Shown here: piece by piece, positions 8,393-15,949 of the stretch
How positions within the stretch are numbered: the first letter of the stretch is position 1
Layout: each line of letters starts with the position of its first letter
Assembly (NCBI GenBank): GCA_021298725.1
Contig: JAJTDU010000003.1
Coordinates: 1 to 55,662, forward strand
Origin: Verrucomicrobiaceae bacterium
Lineage (GTDB): Bacteria > Verrucomicrobiota > Verrucomicrobiia > Verrucomicrobiales > Verrucomicrobiaceae
Reading direction: 5' to 3'
Length of the DNA stretch: 55,662 nt
Position numbers and translations under genes: made by a program
Notes under the pieces: model-generated
The model's database searches: none
Told to the model about the DNA's origin: nothing
The model's input: only the letters and a program-made list of their open reading frames with translations

Positions 8393-8941
8393 ATGAAGAA
8401 CGTCTCAAAACTGTTGGGTGTCGCCTTGTTTTCAGCGCTGCTGGCGTCTTGTGCGTCGCGCACGATGGACAGCGTGCCCACCGCGCAGGAACTGGAAGCT
8501 TACGAACGAGTGATCAAATCCCGCATGCAGGGAGAATACGACGAGCTGGCACGCCTGCGTGCCCGGGGCGCAATCAGCCAGGCAGACTACGAGGAGCAGA
8601 AGCGCAAGCTGGACTCGAAGCTGGCGGAAAAGGTGAATGACGCGGCCTGGAACAAGCATTACTTGGCCGAATCCGAGCGCAAAGCCGATGGCGTACCGAC
8701 GCCGGACGCGCCGGTGGCATTGAGTCCTGGCGCGATGGGGGGGGAATCTTTTTACCGGCCTTCCTACCAAAATTACGGGCAGGTCACAGGCATGAGCGGT
8801 GTCGGAGGGATGGGCAGCATGCGCGGGGCGAATGAGCAGATCAGCAACGCTCAAACCGTGCGCCAAGACGCGATGTCTGCCGGGGGGACTTTTTTGTCTA
8901 AGCCGCCACCGGGTTCGGTTTACGATGACGCTATGCGGTGA
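8393..8941 (+). CDS. lipoprotein with SHOCT-like helical segment, unknown function
   Basis: The 182-residue product from ATG 8393 has a lipoprotein signal MKNVSKLLGVALFSALLASC (lipobox LASC, Cys 20). Residues about 30-80 form a charged helix (MQGEYDELARLRARGAISQADYEEQKRKL) that reads like a SHOCT-type short helical motif, followed by a flexible Pro/Gly/Met/Ser-rich tail. It is predicted to be anchored on the outer face of a membrane. The frame is open far upstream to 7973, but that part is antisense to the DUF2452 gene and lacks a signal. A bidirectional terminator follows. The function is unknown. Confidence 0.75.
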   Translation: MKNVSKLLGVALFSALLASCASRTMDSVPTAQELEAYERVIKSRMQGEYDELARLRARGAISQADYEEQKRKLDSKLAEKVNDAAWNKHYLAESERKADGVPTPDAPVALSPGAMGGESFYRPSYQNYGQVTGMSGVGGMGSMRGANEQISNAQTVRQDAMSAGGTFLSKPPPGSVYDDAMR

Positions 8942-9010
8942 TTGACGCTGCTGGACTTGTCCTCAGCCTTGGGAGCCTGGGCCTTTTCATTCCAATAACT
9001 TAAAAAGCGA

Positions 9011-9043
9011 AAAGCCCTGTGAGGATGACCCCCACAGGGCTTT
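9011..9043. terminator. bidirectional intrinsic terminator between lipoprotein gene and ppdK
   Basis: An 11-bp stem AAAGCCCTGTG (9011-9021) pairs with CACAGGGCTTT (9033-9043) around an 11-base loop. There is A-rich sequence to the left and TTTTG to the right, so it can serve the plus-strand lipoprotein gene and the minus-strand ppdK transcript. Confidence 0.8.
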
Positions 9044-9091
9044 TGTTGGCAGGTTACCCTGCCACATTGACCTCACAAAGAGGCCAACGAA

Positions 9092-9247
9092 TTACTTCTT
9101 GGCAGCTTTCTTGGCAGCCTTCTTAGCAGCCTTCTTAGCAGGAGCCTTTGCGGCGGCTTTCTTAGCAGGAGCCTTTGCGGCGGCTTTCTTAGCAGGAGCC
9201 TTTGCGGCGGCTTTCTTGACGGCCTTTTTTGCAGCTTTCTTAGCCAT
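9092..9247 (-). CDS. H1-like Lys/Ala/Pro-rich protein, possible internal start within ppdK frame
   Basis: A 51-residue stretch starting [12 protein letters not shown] is built only from Lys, Ala, Pro, Val and Met, with three AAKAPAKKA-type units. Such peptides resemble eukaryotic H1 tails and bacterial Hc1/AlgP-type DNA-binding proteins, so nucleoid binding is the likely role. Its ATG (9245-9247) is preceded by GAGGA with eight bases between, which is unusual here because most neighbouring genes lack a Shine-Dalgarno sequence. The A/C-rich sequence before it looks like a leader, yet it is open in frame with ppdK. I list it as an alternative product inside the longer frame. Confidence 0.55.
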   Translation of the reverse strand: MAKKAAKKAVKKAAAKAPAKKAAAKAPAKKAAAKAPAKKAAKKAAKKAAKK

Positions 9248-12097
9248 AGTGTTTGTCCTCTGTTTGTTGTTGGTTGCGTTGTTGTTTTGTTTTGCCACAG
9301 ACGCGCTTTTGACGGCACCTCCACGGACATTTTTTCCTGCGGAGACCGAAGCGGTCGCGCGCTTTTCTTCGATCGCAGCCTGCGCAGCGGCAAGGCGGGC
9401 GACGGGAACTCGGAAAGGACTGCAACTCACATAAGTGAGGCCCACACGGTGGCAGAATTTGACGCTGTCAGGATCACCGCCGTGCTCACCGCAGATACCG
9501 AGCTTGATGTCGGGCTTGGTCTTGCGGCCTTTGGCGATGGCGATCTCGATGAGCTGACCGACGCCGGTCTGGTCCAGAGTGGCGAAGGGGTTCTTCTTGA
9601 AGATCTCGTTCTCGGTGTAGGGCATCAGGAAGCTGCCCATGTCGTCACGGCTCATGCCGAGAGCGGTCTGGGTGAGATCGTTGGTGCCGAAGCTGAAGAA
9701 CTGCGCCGTTTCGGCGATCTCATCAGCCGTCAGTGCTCCACGCGGCACTTCAATCATGGTGCCAACGAGATAATCGAGCTTCACTTTTTTCTCGCTCATC
9801 ACTTCTTTCGCAACTTTATGCACGATTTCGACCTGGAGGTCGAGTTCTTTCTTAAAGCCGACGAGAGGAATCATGACCTCAGGCTTCACCTTGATCTTCT
9901 TCTTCAAAACATCCGCTGCCGCTTCGAAGATCGCACGCGCCTGCATTTCCGTGATCTCAGGATACGCGATGCCGAGGCGGCAGCCGCGATGTCCGAGCAT
10001 CGGATTGAACTCGTGCAAGGCCTGCACGCGAGCGGTGACTTTTTCAACAGGGACGCCCATCTTCTTGGCAAGTTCTGCCTGGGACTTCTCGTCATGCGGA
10101 ACGAACTCGTGAAGAGGAGGATCAAGCAGACGAATCGTCGCGGGCAGTCCTTTAAGAGCCGTGAAGATGCCAGTAAAGTCCTCACGTTGATACGGAAGGA
10201 GTTTCGCGATCGCGGCTTTGCGGTCGGTGAGGTTGTCCGCGAGGATCATCTCACGAACGGCGTCGATGCGGTCACCTTCAAAGAACATGTGTTCCGTGCG
10301 GGTGAGGCCGATGCCCTGCGCACCGAATGCGATGGCGTTCTGCGTCTGCTCAGGTGTGTCGGCGTTCGTGCGGACCTGAAGGCGGGTGGCCTTGGAGCAC
10401 CAGCTCATGAGCTGGTTGAAGCTCTTGAACTTCTCAGTGCTCTGAGCTGCCTTGTCTCCGCTGATCATGCCGGTGATGATCTCGGAATGAGCGGTTTTGA
10501 GCTGGCCAGCGTAAACGATGCCGCTGGTGCCGTCGATGGAGAGATAGTCACCTTCATTGAAGGTCTGACCTGCAACGGTGACCGTCTTCTTGTCGTAGTT
10601 GATGTCGAGAGCAGCGGCACCGCAGATGCACACTTTACCCATCTGACGGGCAACAAGAGCCGCGTGGGAGGAAACGCCACCGCGCGCGGTGAGGATGCCT
10701 TCCGCAGCGATCATGCCACGAAGATCTTCAGGGCTGGTCTCATTGCGGACGAGGAGAACCTTCTCACCTTTTTGCTCGGCGATGACGGCACGGTCGGCGT
10801 TGAGGTAGATCTTGCCAGAAGCGGCACCAGGACCGGCTGGAAGACCCGAGGCGATGGCCTTGGCCTTCTTCACCTCGGCAAGGTCGAAGATCGGAGCGAG
10901 AAGTTGCTCGAGCTGATCGGCAGGATTGCGCAGCACGGCGGTCTCCCAGTCGATGAGCTTTTCCTTCACCATGTCGATGGAGAACTTCAGAGCGGCGGCT
11001 GCAGTGCGCTTGCCGTTGCGGGTCTGAAGCATGAACAGTTTGCCTTCCTGCACAGTGAACTCGATGTCCTGCACGTCTTTGAAATGCTTTTCAAGCGTCT
11101 GGCGAACTTTCATCAGCTCGGCATACGACTTCGGCATTTCCTTCTTCAACTGGGCCACTGGCTCAGGAGTGCGCACGCCAGCCACGACGTCTTCGCCTTG
11201 GGCGTTGATGAGGAACTCCCCGTAGAACTCGTTGACGCCGTTGGCAGGGTTACGCGTGAAGGCCACGCCGGAACCGGAAGTGTTGCCGGTATTGCCGAAG
11301 ACCATTGCCTGCACATTCACGGCGGTGCCCCACTCGGCGGGGATGCCATATTTGCGGCGGTAAACGATCGCGCGATCGTTCATCCATGAACCAAACACAG
11401 CGCCAGCAGCGCCACGAAGCTGATCCCACGGATCACTTGGGAAATTCTTACCGCTGCGCTCTTTGACGAGCTGCTTGAAGCGTTTCACGAGATCCTGTTG
11501 GTCTTCGGCAGTGAGATCGCTGTCGAGGATGTCCTTGTGATACTTCTCGTGCTTGAACTCCTCAATGATGGTCTCGAAGGGCTCATGGTCTTCACCTTCG
11601 CGCTTCTGCACGCCCATGACGACGTCACCATACATCTGAACGAAACGGCGGTAGCAGTCCCAAGCGAAGCGCTCGTTGTTCGTCGCGGTCACGAGTGAGA
11701 GAACGGTCTGGTCATTGAGGCCAAGGTTCAAAATCGTGTCCATCATGCCGGGCATGGAGTCACGCGCGCCAGAGCGCACAGCGACGAGAAGTGGGAAGCC
11801 TTTGGCATCACCGAACTTGTAGCCCATGATCTTTTCCATGCTCTTGACCGCTGCTTCCATCTGCGCCTGAAGCGCGACAGGATAGGTCTTCTTGTTCTCG
11901 TAGAAATAGGTGCAGACCTCGGTGCTGATGGTAAACCCGGGAGGCACTGGGAGGCCGATGCGGCTCATCTCCGCGAGGTTGGCACCCTTGCCGCCCAACA
12001 ATGCTTTCATGGAGCCGTCTCCGTCTGCTTTCCCTGCTCCGAAGGAATAGACATATTTCTTTTTATCTGCGCCGCTTTTGGTTGCTTGCTTTGCCAT
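9092..12097 (-). CDS. ppdK: pyruvate phosphate dikinase with in-frame histone H1-like C-terminal tail
   Basis: The 1001-residue frame starts at ATG 12097 ([22 protein letters not shown]); an earlier start at 12229 would read through the promoter. It has the nucleotide-binding domain ([10 protein letters not shown]), the phospho-His swivel domain ([16 protein letters not shown]) and the PEP/pyruvate barrel with the catalytic Cys in [19 protein letters not shown] interconverts pyruvate + ATP + phosphate and PEP + AMP + PPi in the cytoplasm. The normal family end is near residue 909 ([13 protein letters not shown]). The frame then runs through a 41-residue Asn/Thr/Ser-rich linker, with no stop codon, into a 51-residue Lys/Ala/Pro tail. 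Because a good ribosome-binding site precedes the tail's own ATG, the tail may also be made as a separate protein. Two products from one frame, or a lost stop codon, are both possible. Confidence 0.9.
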   Translation of the reverse strand: MAKQATKSGADKKKYVYSFGAGKADGDGSMKALLGGKGANLAEMSRIGLPVPPGFTISTEVCTYFYENKKTYPVALQAQMEAAVKSMEKIMGYKFGDAKGFPLLVAVRSGARDSMPGMMDTILNLGLNDQTVLSLVTATNNERFAWDCYRRFVQMYGDVVMGVQKREGEDHEPFETIIEEFKHEKYHKDILDSDLTAEDQQDLVKRFKQLVKERSGKNFPSDPWDQLRGAAGAVFGSWMNDRAIVYRRKYGIPAEWGTAVNVQAMVFGNTGNTSGSGVAFTRNPANGVNEFYGEFLINAQGEDVVAGVRTPEPVAQLKKEMPKSYAELMKVRQTLEKHFKDVQDIEFTVQEGKLFMLQTRNGKRTAAAALKFSIDMVKEKLIDWETAVLRNPADQLEQLLAPIFDLAEVKKAKAIASGLPAGPGAASGKIYLNADRAVIAEQKGEKVLLVRNETSPEDLRGMIAAEGILTARGGVSSHAALVARQMGKVCICGAAALDINYDKKTVTVAGQTFNEGDYLSIDGTSGIVYAGQLKTAHSEIITGMISGDKAAQSTEKFKSFNQLMSWCSKATRLQVRTNADTPEQTQNAIAFGAQGIGLTRTEHMFFEGDRIDAVREMILADNLTDRKAAIAKLLPYQREDFTGIFTALKGLPATIRLLDPPLHEFVPHDEKSQAELAKKMGVPVEKVTARVQALHEFNPMLGHRGCRLGIAYPEITEMQARAIFEAAADVLKKKIKVKPEVMIPLVGFKKELDLQVEIVHKVAKEVMSEKKVKLDYLVGTMIEVPRGALTADEIAETAQFFSFGTNDLTQTALGMSRDDMGSFLMPYTENEIFKKNPFATLDQTGVGQLIEIAIAKGRKTKPDIKLGICGEHGGDPDSVKFCHRVGLTYVSCSPFRVPVARLAAAQAAIEEKRATASVSAGKNVRGGAVKSASVAKQNNNATNNKQRTNTMAKKAAKKAVKKAAAKAPAKKAAAKAPAKKAAAKAPAKKAAKKAAKKAAKK
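9131..9211. repeat. three tandem 27-bp units in the H1-like tail
   Basis: Units at 9131-9157, 9158-9184 and 9185-9211 are identical except for one base at the first position of the first copy. Each encodes nine residues of the Lys/Ala/Pro tail. Near-perfect DNA identity, beyond what the protein repeat needs, suggests recent expansion and likely copy-number variation among strains. Confidence 0.95.
9256..9260 (-). promoter_or_regulatory. Shine-Dalgarno sequence for the H1-like start
   Basis: On the minus strand GAGGA lies eight bases before ATG 9247. It is the clearest ribosome-binding site I noticed in the window and is the main reason to consider separate translation of the H1-like tail. 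Confidence 0.6.
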
Positions 12098-12176
12098 AGA
12101 TTTTGCCGGTTGCTTGATTCGAACCGTGGTTGTGTGTGTGTTCAGTGAAGGATGGGACGCGGATTTATAGCGTTCG

Positions 12177-12204
12177 ATTATATGATGCAAGCATTTGTTG
12201 ACAA
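12177..12204 (-). promoter_or_regulatory. promoter of ppdK
   Basis: On the minus strand TTGTCA (12199-12204), 16-bp spacer, TATAAT (12177-12182). The -10 is a perfect sigma-70 consensus. The transcription start would fall near 12170, giving a leader of about 70 bases before ATG 12097. Confidence 0.7.
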
Positions 12205-12316
12205 TCAAAAGTTCGGAACCCAACCGCATGGCAAGTAAAGCGTGTCATGCGCTCTTGGAAAAGCTCACGCTGCATTCGTGAACAATGATGAAGATCACCT
12301 GTCCTGATGAGAGGTA

Positions 12317-12346
12317 TTGACGTGAGTATTTAAAACCGATTAAATT
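12317..12346 (+). promoter_or_regulatory. candidate promoter of the pseudopilin gene
   Basis: TTGACG (12317-12322), 18-bp spacer, TAAATT (12341-12346). The transcription start would be about 50 bases before ATG 12404. The 306-bp region between ppdK and this gene contains only the two divergent promoters and no gene. Confidence 0.45.
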
Positions 12347-12403
12347 CACACGCGTTGAATCTCACACAGTAAGCGCAAGAAAATCCATCCTCCAAAGAAG
12401 ACC

Positions 12404-13060
12404 ATGAAAACCAACCGCCCCATCACTTCATCCAGCCGCCAGGGCTTCACGCTCATTGAGCTGCTGGTCGTCATCGTCATCATCGGAATTCTCGCAAGCT
12501 TAGTGATGTCACAGGCCACCAAGATGATGGAAGACGCGCGCAGACTTCAGGTGCAAACCGTCATTAAAGATCTGCGCATCGCGATCGACAGCTATCAAGT
12601 CGATTACAACCGTTATCCGGTCGACTCCAGCATGCTGAGCGGTTCTGATGGTGAAGACGCTCCAGAATTTGAAACGGATGAAAACACCGGCCTCGTCAGC
12701 GCCTTGATGAGCACCGGTGGCAGCGCTGGCGGTGCCACCGGCGGAGGCGTCAATCTGAACCCCAGAGACATCAAGTATATCGACCTGCCTTTGGCCAAAA
12801 ACGGGATGTTTGGACTCGTGGGTGCTGCCCCGCCCTACAAGCTCGTGGATCTCTGGGGGCAGACCTACCGCGTGTTGCTCGACACCAACGGTGACAAGCA
12901 AGTCATGAATCCCGACCTGAACAATTCCGATCCTAAAATCGCGCAAAACCCCAATGGCCCCCCACCCGAAAAACTCCCCACCGAAGTGGCCATCTACAGC
13001 ATCGGTCAGGACAAAACGGCAAGCACCAAAGACGACATCGTCTCATGGCGCCAGAAGTAA
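12404..13060 (+). CDS. type II secretion/type IV pilin-like protein (GspG-like pseudopilin)
   Basis: The 218-residue product carries a class III signal. After a short basic leader the prepilin peptidase site is QG/FTLIELLVV (cleavage after Gly14, with the conserved Glu at mature position 5), followed by the hydrophobic helix IVIIGILASLV. The mature region ARRLQVQTVIKDLRIAIDSYQVDYNRYPVD matches the GspG pattern. The rest contains a Gly-rich insertion (STGGSAGGATGGG) and a C-terminal beta region with DLWGQTYR. GspG is the major pseudopilin of type II secretion, assembled at the inner membrane, but Verrucomicrobiota have many stand-alone paralogues. No other secretion gene is adjacent, so this is probably an orphan. 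A bidirectional terminator follows. Confidence 0.85.
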   Translation: MKTNRPITSSSRQGFTLIELLVVIVIIGILASLVMSQATKMMEDARRLQVQTVIKDLRIAIDSYQVDYNRYPVDSSMLSGSDGEDAPEFETDENTGLVSALMSTGGSAGGATGGGVNLNPRDIKYIDLPLAKNGMFGLVGAAPPYKLVDLWGQTYRVLLDTNGDKQVMNPDLNNSDPKIAQNPNGPPPEKLPTEVAIYSIGQDKTASTKDDIVSWRQK

Positions 13061-13087
13061 GGCAGCTAAACCTCAGTGATTCAAAAA

Positions 13088-13115
13088 ACGCGACATGTTT
13101 AATGTCGCGTTTTTT
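13088..13115. terminator. bidirectional terminator between pseudopilin gene and nuoE
   Basis: Stem ACGCGACAT (13088-13096), loop GTTTA, ATGTCGCGT (13102-13110), flanked by a run of six A on the left and six T on the right. It can stop transcripts from both converging genes. Confidence 0.9.
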
Positions 13116-13125
13116 ATGACTTCGC

Positions 13126-13626
13126 TCAGGTGTATTTCGCCAACAGCTCGCCCGCCCTCTCCGGAGCGACCTTTTCGTAAAAGTCGTCCTCCACCATGCA
13201 GACAGGGCCGAACCCACAACTCGCCAAACACTCGGCAAACTCGATGCTGTATTTTCCATCCTGACTCACCGCGATGGGATGATGATGGTCCGTATGAGAG
13301 CGGTCTATACCGGCTTTTTGGCAAAGAGACTCCATCAACTCGTAGCTACCGGCCATGGCGCAGGAGAGTGTGCGGCAGACGCGGATGTGGAACTTGCCGG
13401 GAGCAGTCTGGCGGAAGCCAGGGTAAAAAGTCACTACCTCAAGCACTTGAATCGGCTCCAAACCAAGCTTGGCGGCCACCCAGGCCACGGCTTCGTCACT
13501 GATGAAGCGAAAATGATGCTGCAGGAGATGCAGCAGCGGCAGCACCGCGCTGCGCTTCGATACGGGATAGTGCGAGATCGCCTCATCCATGCGTTTTTCC
13601 AACTCGGCTGGAACTTCAAAGGCCAT
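13126..13626 (-). CDS. nuoE: NADH-quinone oxidoreductase subunit E
   Basis: The 166-residue protein is the 24-kDa peripheral subunit of complex I. It carries the thioredoxin-like fold binding the [2Fe-2S] cluster N1a, with the four ligands Cys84, Cys89 (CRTLSC), Cys133 and Cys137 (ECLASC). The helical N-terminal part includes SAVLPLLHLLQ and LEVVTFYPGF. It normally pairs with NuoF, which is not in this window. It follows nuoD by 33 bp and ends against the terminator at 13088, so nuoD-nuoE is a closed two-gene unit, unlike the usual nuoA-N order. Confidence 0.95.
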   Translation of the reverse strand: MAFEVPAELEKRMDEAISHYPVSKRSAVLPLLHLLQHHFRFISDEAVAWVAAKLGLEPIQVLEVVTFYPGFRQTAPGKFHIRVCRTLSCAMAGSYELMESLCQKAGIDRSHTDHHHPIAVSQDGKYSIEFAECLASCGFGPVCMVEDDFYEKVAPERAGELLAKYT

Positions 13627-13659
13627 GCGTGCGTGTTCGGGGAGAAAGTGGGTTGGAAA

Positions 13660-14919
13660 TCAGCGGTCACACTCGCCCATCACGAAATCCAGGCTGCCGA
13701 GCACGGCAGGGATGTCGCTGAGCATGTGTCCAGGGATCAGTTTGGAAATGATGCTGAGATTCAGGAAGGAGGGGCTGCGAATTTTCAGACGATGGGGCAC
13801 ACCGCCGCCTGTGCTGTTGATGTAAAAGCCCAACTCACCCTTCGGATTCTCAGCAGAGAAATAAACCTCTCCCGCAGGCGCGTCGATGCCCTGGGTAGAA
13901 ATGATGAAATGGTGGATGAGTTCCTCCATCTTCATCATCACTTTTTCTTTTTTGGGCAGCAGGCCTTTGGCGTCTGCCACATTGATCGGCCCGCCGGGTA
14001 GGTTTGTTAACACCTGACGCAGGATGCGCACGCTTTGACGCATTTCCTCCAGGCGCACGAGGTAGCGGTCATAGCAGTCGCCCTTTGTGCCTACGGGCAC
14101 GTCGAACTCATACTTATCGTAGTCGAGATAAGGCCGGGCTTTGCGGATGTCATGCTCGACGCCTGATCCACGTAAATTGGGGCCCGTGATGCCATAGGCG
14201 ATGGCCTCTTCCTTGGAGATCACGCCGACGTCTTGGGTGCGCTCCATGAAAATGCGGTTTCGAGAGAGCAGCTTGTCAACCTCATCAATCACCGGCTCCA
14301 GCTCGCTGAGGAAACGCTGCACGGAATGCACGAAGCCATCTGGCAAATCGCGGATCTGTCCACCCACGCGGGTGTAGCTCGTAGTGAAGCGTGCTCCAGT
14401 GAGCTGCTCGCAGAGATTGTAGATTTTTTCGCGCTCTGTGAAGGTGTAGAGGAAGACCGTCATAGCCCCCACATCCATCGCAAACACCCCGACTCCCAGC
14501 ATGTGTGCGGAGATACGGGCCAGCTCGCAGCAAATCACACGGATCGCCCTGCCTCGCTCGGGAACTTCCCAGCCCATGAGTTTTTCCACGGCTAGGGCGT
14601 AGGCCACATTGTTCGCCAGCGGTGCCAAGTAATCGAGCCGGTCCGTGTAGGGCACGAACTGGTTGTAATGCATGTTCTCGGCGATTTTTTCGTCACCACG
14701 ATGCAGGAAACCGACATCAGGATCGGCTTTGGTAATGATCTCGCCGTCCAGTTCAAGCACCAAGCGAAGCACACCATGCGTGGCCGGATGGCTTGGCCCC
14801 ATGTTGAGCACCAATTTCTCGCCCACGATGTCCTGGGTCGTCTCTTCCACAGCTTCGAGATGCCGAGCCACCTTCGCGGCGGTATCCGGAGCTTCGTATT
14901 CTCGGGTGACGGTGGGCAT
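13660..14919 (-). CDS. nuoD: NADH-quinone oxidoreductase subunit D
   Basis: The 419-residue 49-kDa subunit lines the quinone site of complex I. Diagnostic blocks are LNMGPSHPATHGVLRLVLELDGE (around residues 38-60), DVGFLHRGDEKIAE with Arg74, FVPYTDRLDYLAPLANN and the C-terminal DIPAVLGSLDFVMGECDR. Arg74 sits in the HRGxEK motif; the arginine methylated by NDUFAF7 in mitochondrial NDUFS2 lies in this region, and a MidA-family gene is at 5631. The neighbours usually found upstream (nuoA, B, C) are absent; an unrelated transglutaminase precedes it. Upstream lies a promoter with a CRP-type palindrome that is repeated before nuoI. Confidence 0.96.
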   Translation of the reverse strand: MPTVTREYEAPDTAAKVARHLEAVEETTQDIVGEKLVLNMGPSHPATHGVLRLVLELDGEIITKADPDVGFLHRGDEKIAENMHYNQFVPYTDRLDYLAPLANNVAYALAVEKLMGWEVPERGRAIRVICCELARISAHMLGVGVFAMDVGAMTVFLYTFTEREKIYNLCEQLTGARFTTSYTRVGGQIRDLPDGFVHSVQRFLSELEPVIDEVDKLLSRNRIFMERTQDVGVISKEEAIAYGITGPNLRGSGVEHDIRKARPYLDYDKYEFDVPVGTKGDCYDRYLVRLEEMRQSVRILRQVLTNLPGGPINVADAKGLLPKKEKVMMKMEELIHHFIISTQGIDAPAGEVYFSAENPKGELGFYINSTGGGVPHRLKIRSPSFLNLSIISKLIPGHMLSDIPAVLGSLDFVMGECDR

Positions 14920-14955
14920 GAAAAAAAGCGGGGCTGAACTCTGAGGTTAAACCTA

Positions 14956-14983
14956 CCTATCTATGCTGCCCAAACAGCGGCAA
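14956..14983 (-). promoter_or_regulatory. promoter of nuoDE, aligned with the nuoI promoter
   Basis: On the minus strand TTGCCG (14978-14983), 16-bp spacer, GATAGG (14956-14961). The eight bases TTGCCGCT and the GGG and GATA positions recur at identical spacing before nuoI. The -10 is weak, which fits an activator-dependent promoter. Confidence 0.6.
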
Positions 14984-14990
14984 GGCGATT

Positions 14991-15008
14991 TTGTGAAAAA
15001 TTTCACAA
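14991..15008. promoter_or_regulatory. CRP/FNR-family operator upstream of nuoDE
   Basis: TTGTGAAAAATTTCACAA: perfect 8-bp inverted repeat with a 2-bp centre, containing TGTGA-N6-TCACA, the CRP consensus. The same 18 bases occur at 46987-47004. Its edge is seven bases from the -35 and its centre about 80 bases from the nuoD ATG, roughly 50 bases before the expected transcription start. Confidence 0.75.
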
Positions 15009-15070
15009 GCGCCGCTTTGAAGGCCTCATTCAATCCACCCAAACACAAGGAAATAGACCGCTTGAAAAAC

Positions 15071-15949
15071 TCAGGTCCCCAGCGGCTCTACATCGACGCC
15101 CACACCCACCGTGTGATGCCCGCCGCCAGTGATGATGCCACGCACGGGGCTGACGTCGGAGAAATCACGACCGTAGGCCACGGTGATGTGGTCGAGCGAG
15201 GTGAAGCAGTCATTGGTGGGATCGAAGTCCACCCAGCCAAACCTGGGGACAAAGCAGGAAGCCCAGGCATGCGAGGCATCCACGCCGACGAGGCGTGGTT
15301 TCCCCACAGGCGGGTGGGTGCGCAGGTAGCCGCTGATGTAGCGGGCAGGCAGGCCCATGGCACGCATGCTGGCGATGGCGAGATGCGCGAAGTCCTGGCA
15401 GACGCCACGTTTTTTTTCCAACACCTCAGCCAGTGGCGTGCTGACCGTGGTGGCCTTCGGATCGAATACGAACTCACGATGAATGCGTGAGCAGAGATCT
15501 GCGGCGGCGGTGAGAATTGGCCGACCGGGTTTGAAACTGGGCAGGGCGAAGTCACGCAGCGGCATCTCATGCACCAACAGCGGACTGCGGAAGACGAATT
15601 GGCAGGGGTCGAGCAGGTCGATCGGCACCGGATCACGAAACAGCGCGGCCACATCCTCCCAGGGAGGCGTTTGCGCCGGATCAGGCTGCAACACGGGAGC
15701 TAGGGCCACGAGACTGCGCGAGGTGACCTCGAACCGCCCGTGCAGCTTTTGAATGGAGAAGCAGGAGACTTGGTTGCCGAAGGAGTCTTTGTGCTCGGTG
15801 AGCAGATCAGGCTCGGGATCGAAGCTGAGGGTAAACTCCTTACAGCGCTGCGTTTCCGTGTCGCGCGGACGCAGCCGGGCTGCGTGATGCGAGACCGCCA
15901 CCGGGGCGCTGTAGGAATAGGTGGTGCGATGAGTGATGCGGTAATTCAT
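15071..15949 (-). CDS. bacterial transglutaminase-like cysteine peptidase family protein
   Basis: The 292-residue protein has the N-terminal beta domain typical of the family (YRITHRTTYSYSAPVAVSHHAARLRPR) and a C-terminal papain-like core. The catalytic Cys184 is in RGVCQDFAH, His227 in DASHAWASC, and the Asp in WVDFDPTND. There is no signal peptide, so it should be cytoplasmic. It starts inside the stop of the ATP-grasp/alpha-E gene (ATGA overlap at 15946-15949), so the two are translated together. In published genome-context work (Iyer, Aravind and colleagues on amidoligases) such transglutaminases accompany cp-ATP-grasp and alpha-E proteins and are proposed to trim or transfer a short peptide tag. 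The true substrate is unknown. Confidence 0.88.
   Translation of the reverse strand: MNYRITHRTTYSYSAPVAVSHHAARLRPRDTETQRCKEFTLSFDPEPDLLTEHKDSFGNQVSCFSIQKLHGRFEVTSRSLVALAPVLQPDPAQTPPWEDVAALFRDPVPIDLLDPCQFVFRSPLLVHEMPLRDFALPSFKPGRPILTAAADLCSRIHREFVFDPKATTVSTPLAEVLEKKRGVCQDFAHLAIASMRAMGLPARYISGYLRTHPPVGKPRLVGVDASHAWASCFVPRFGWVDFDPTNDCFTSLDHITVAYGRDFSDVSPVRGIITGGGHHTVGVGVDVEPLGT

Noticed and set aside
9287-11389. 700-codon plus-strand ORF opposite ppdK
   Set aside because: Antisense shadow of a well-conserved enzyme gene; composition is caused by codon bias and no domain is recognisable.
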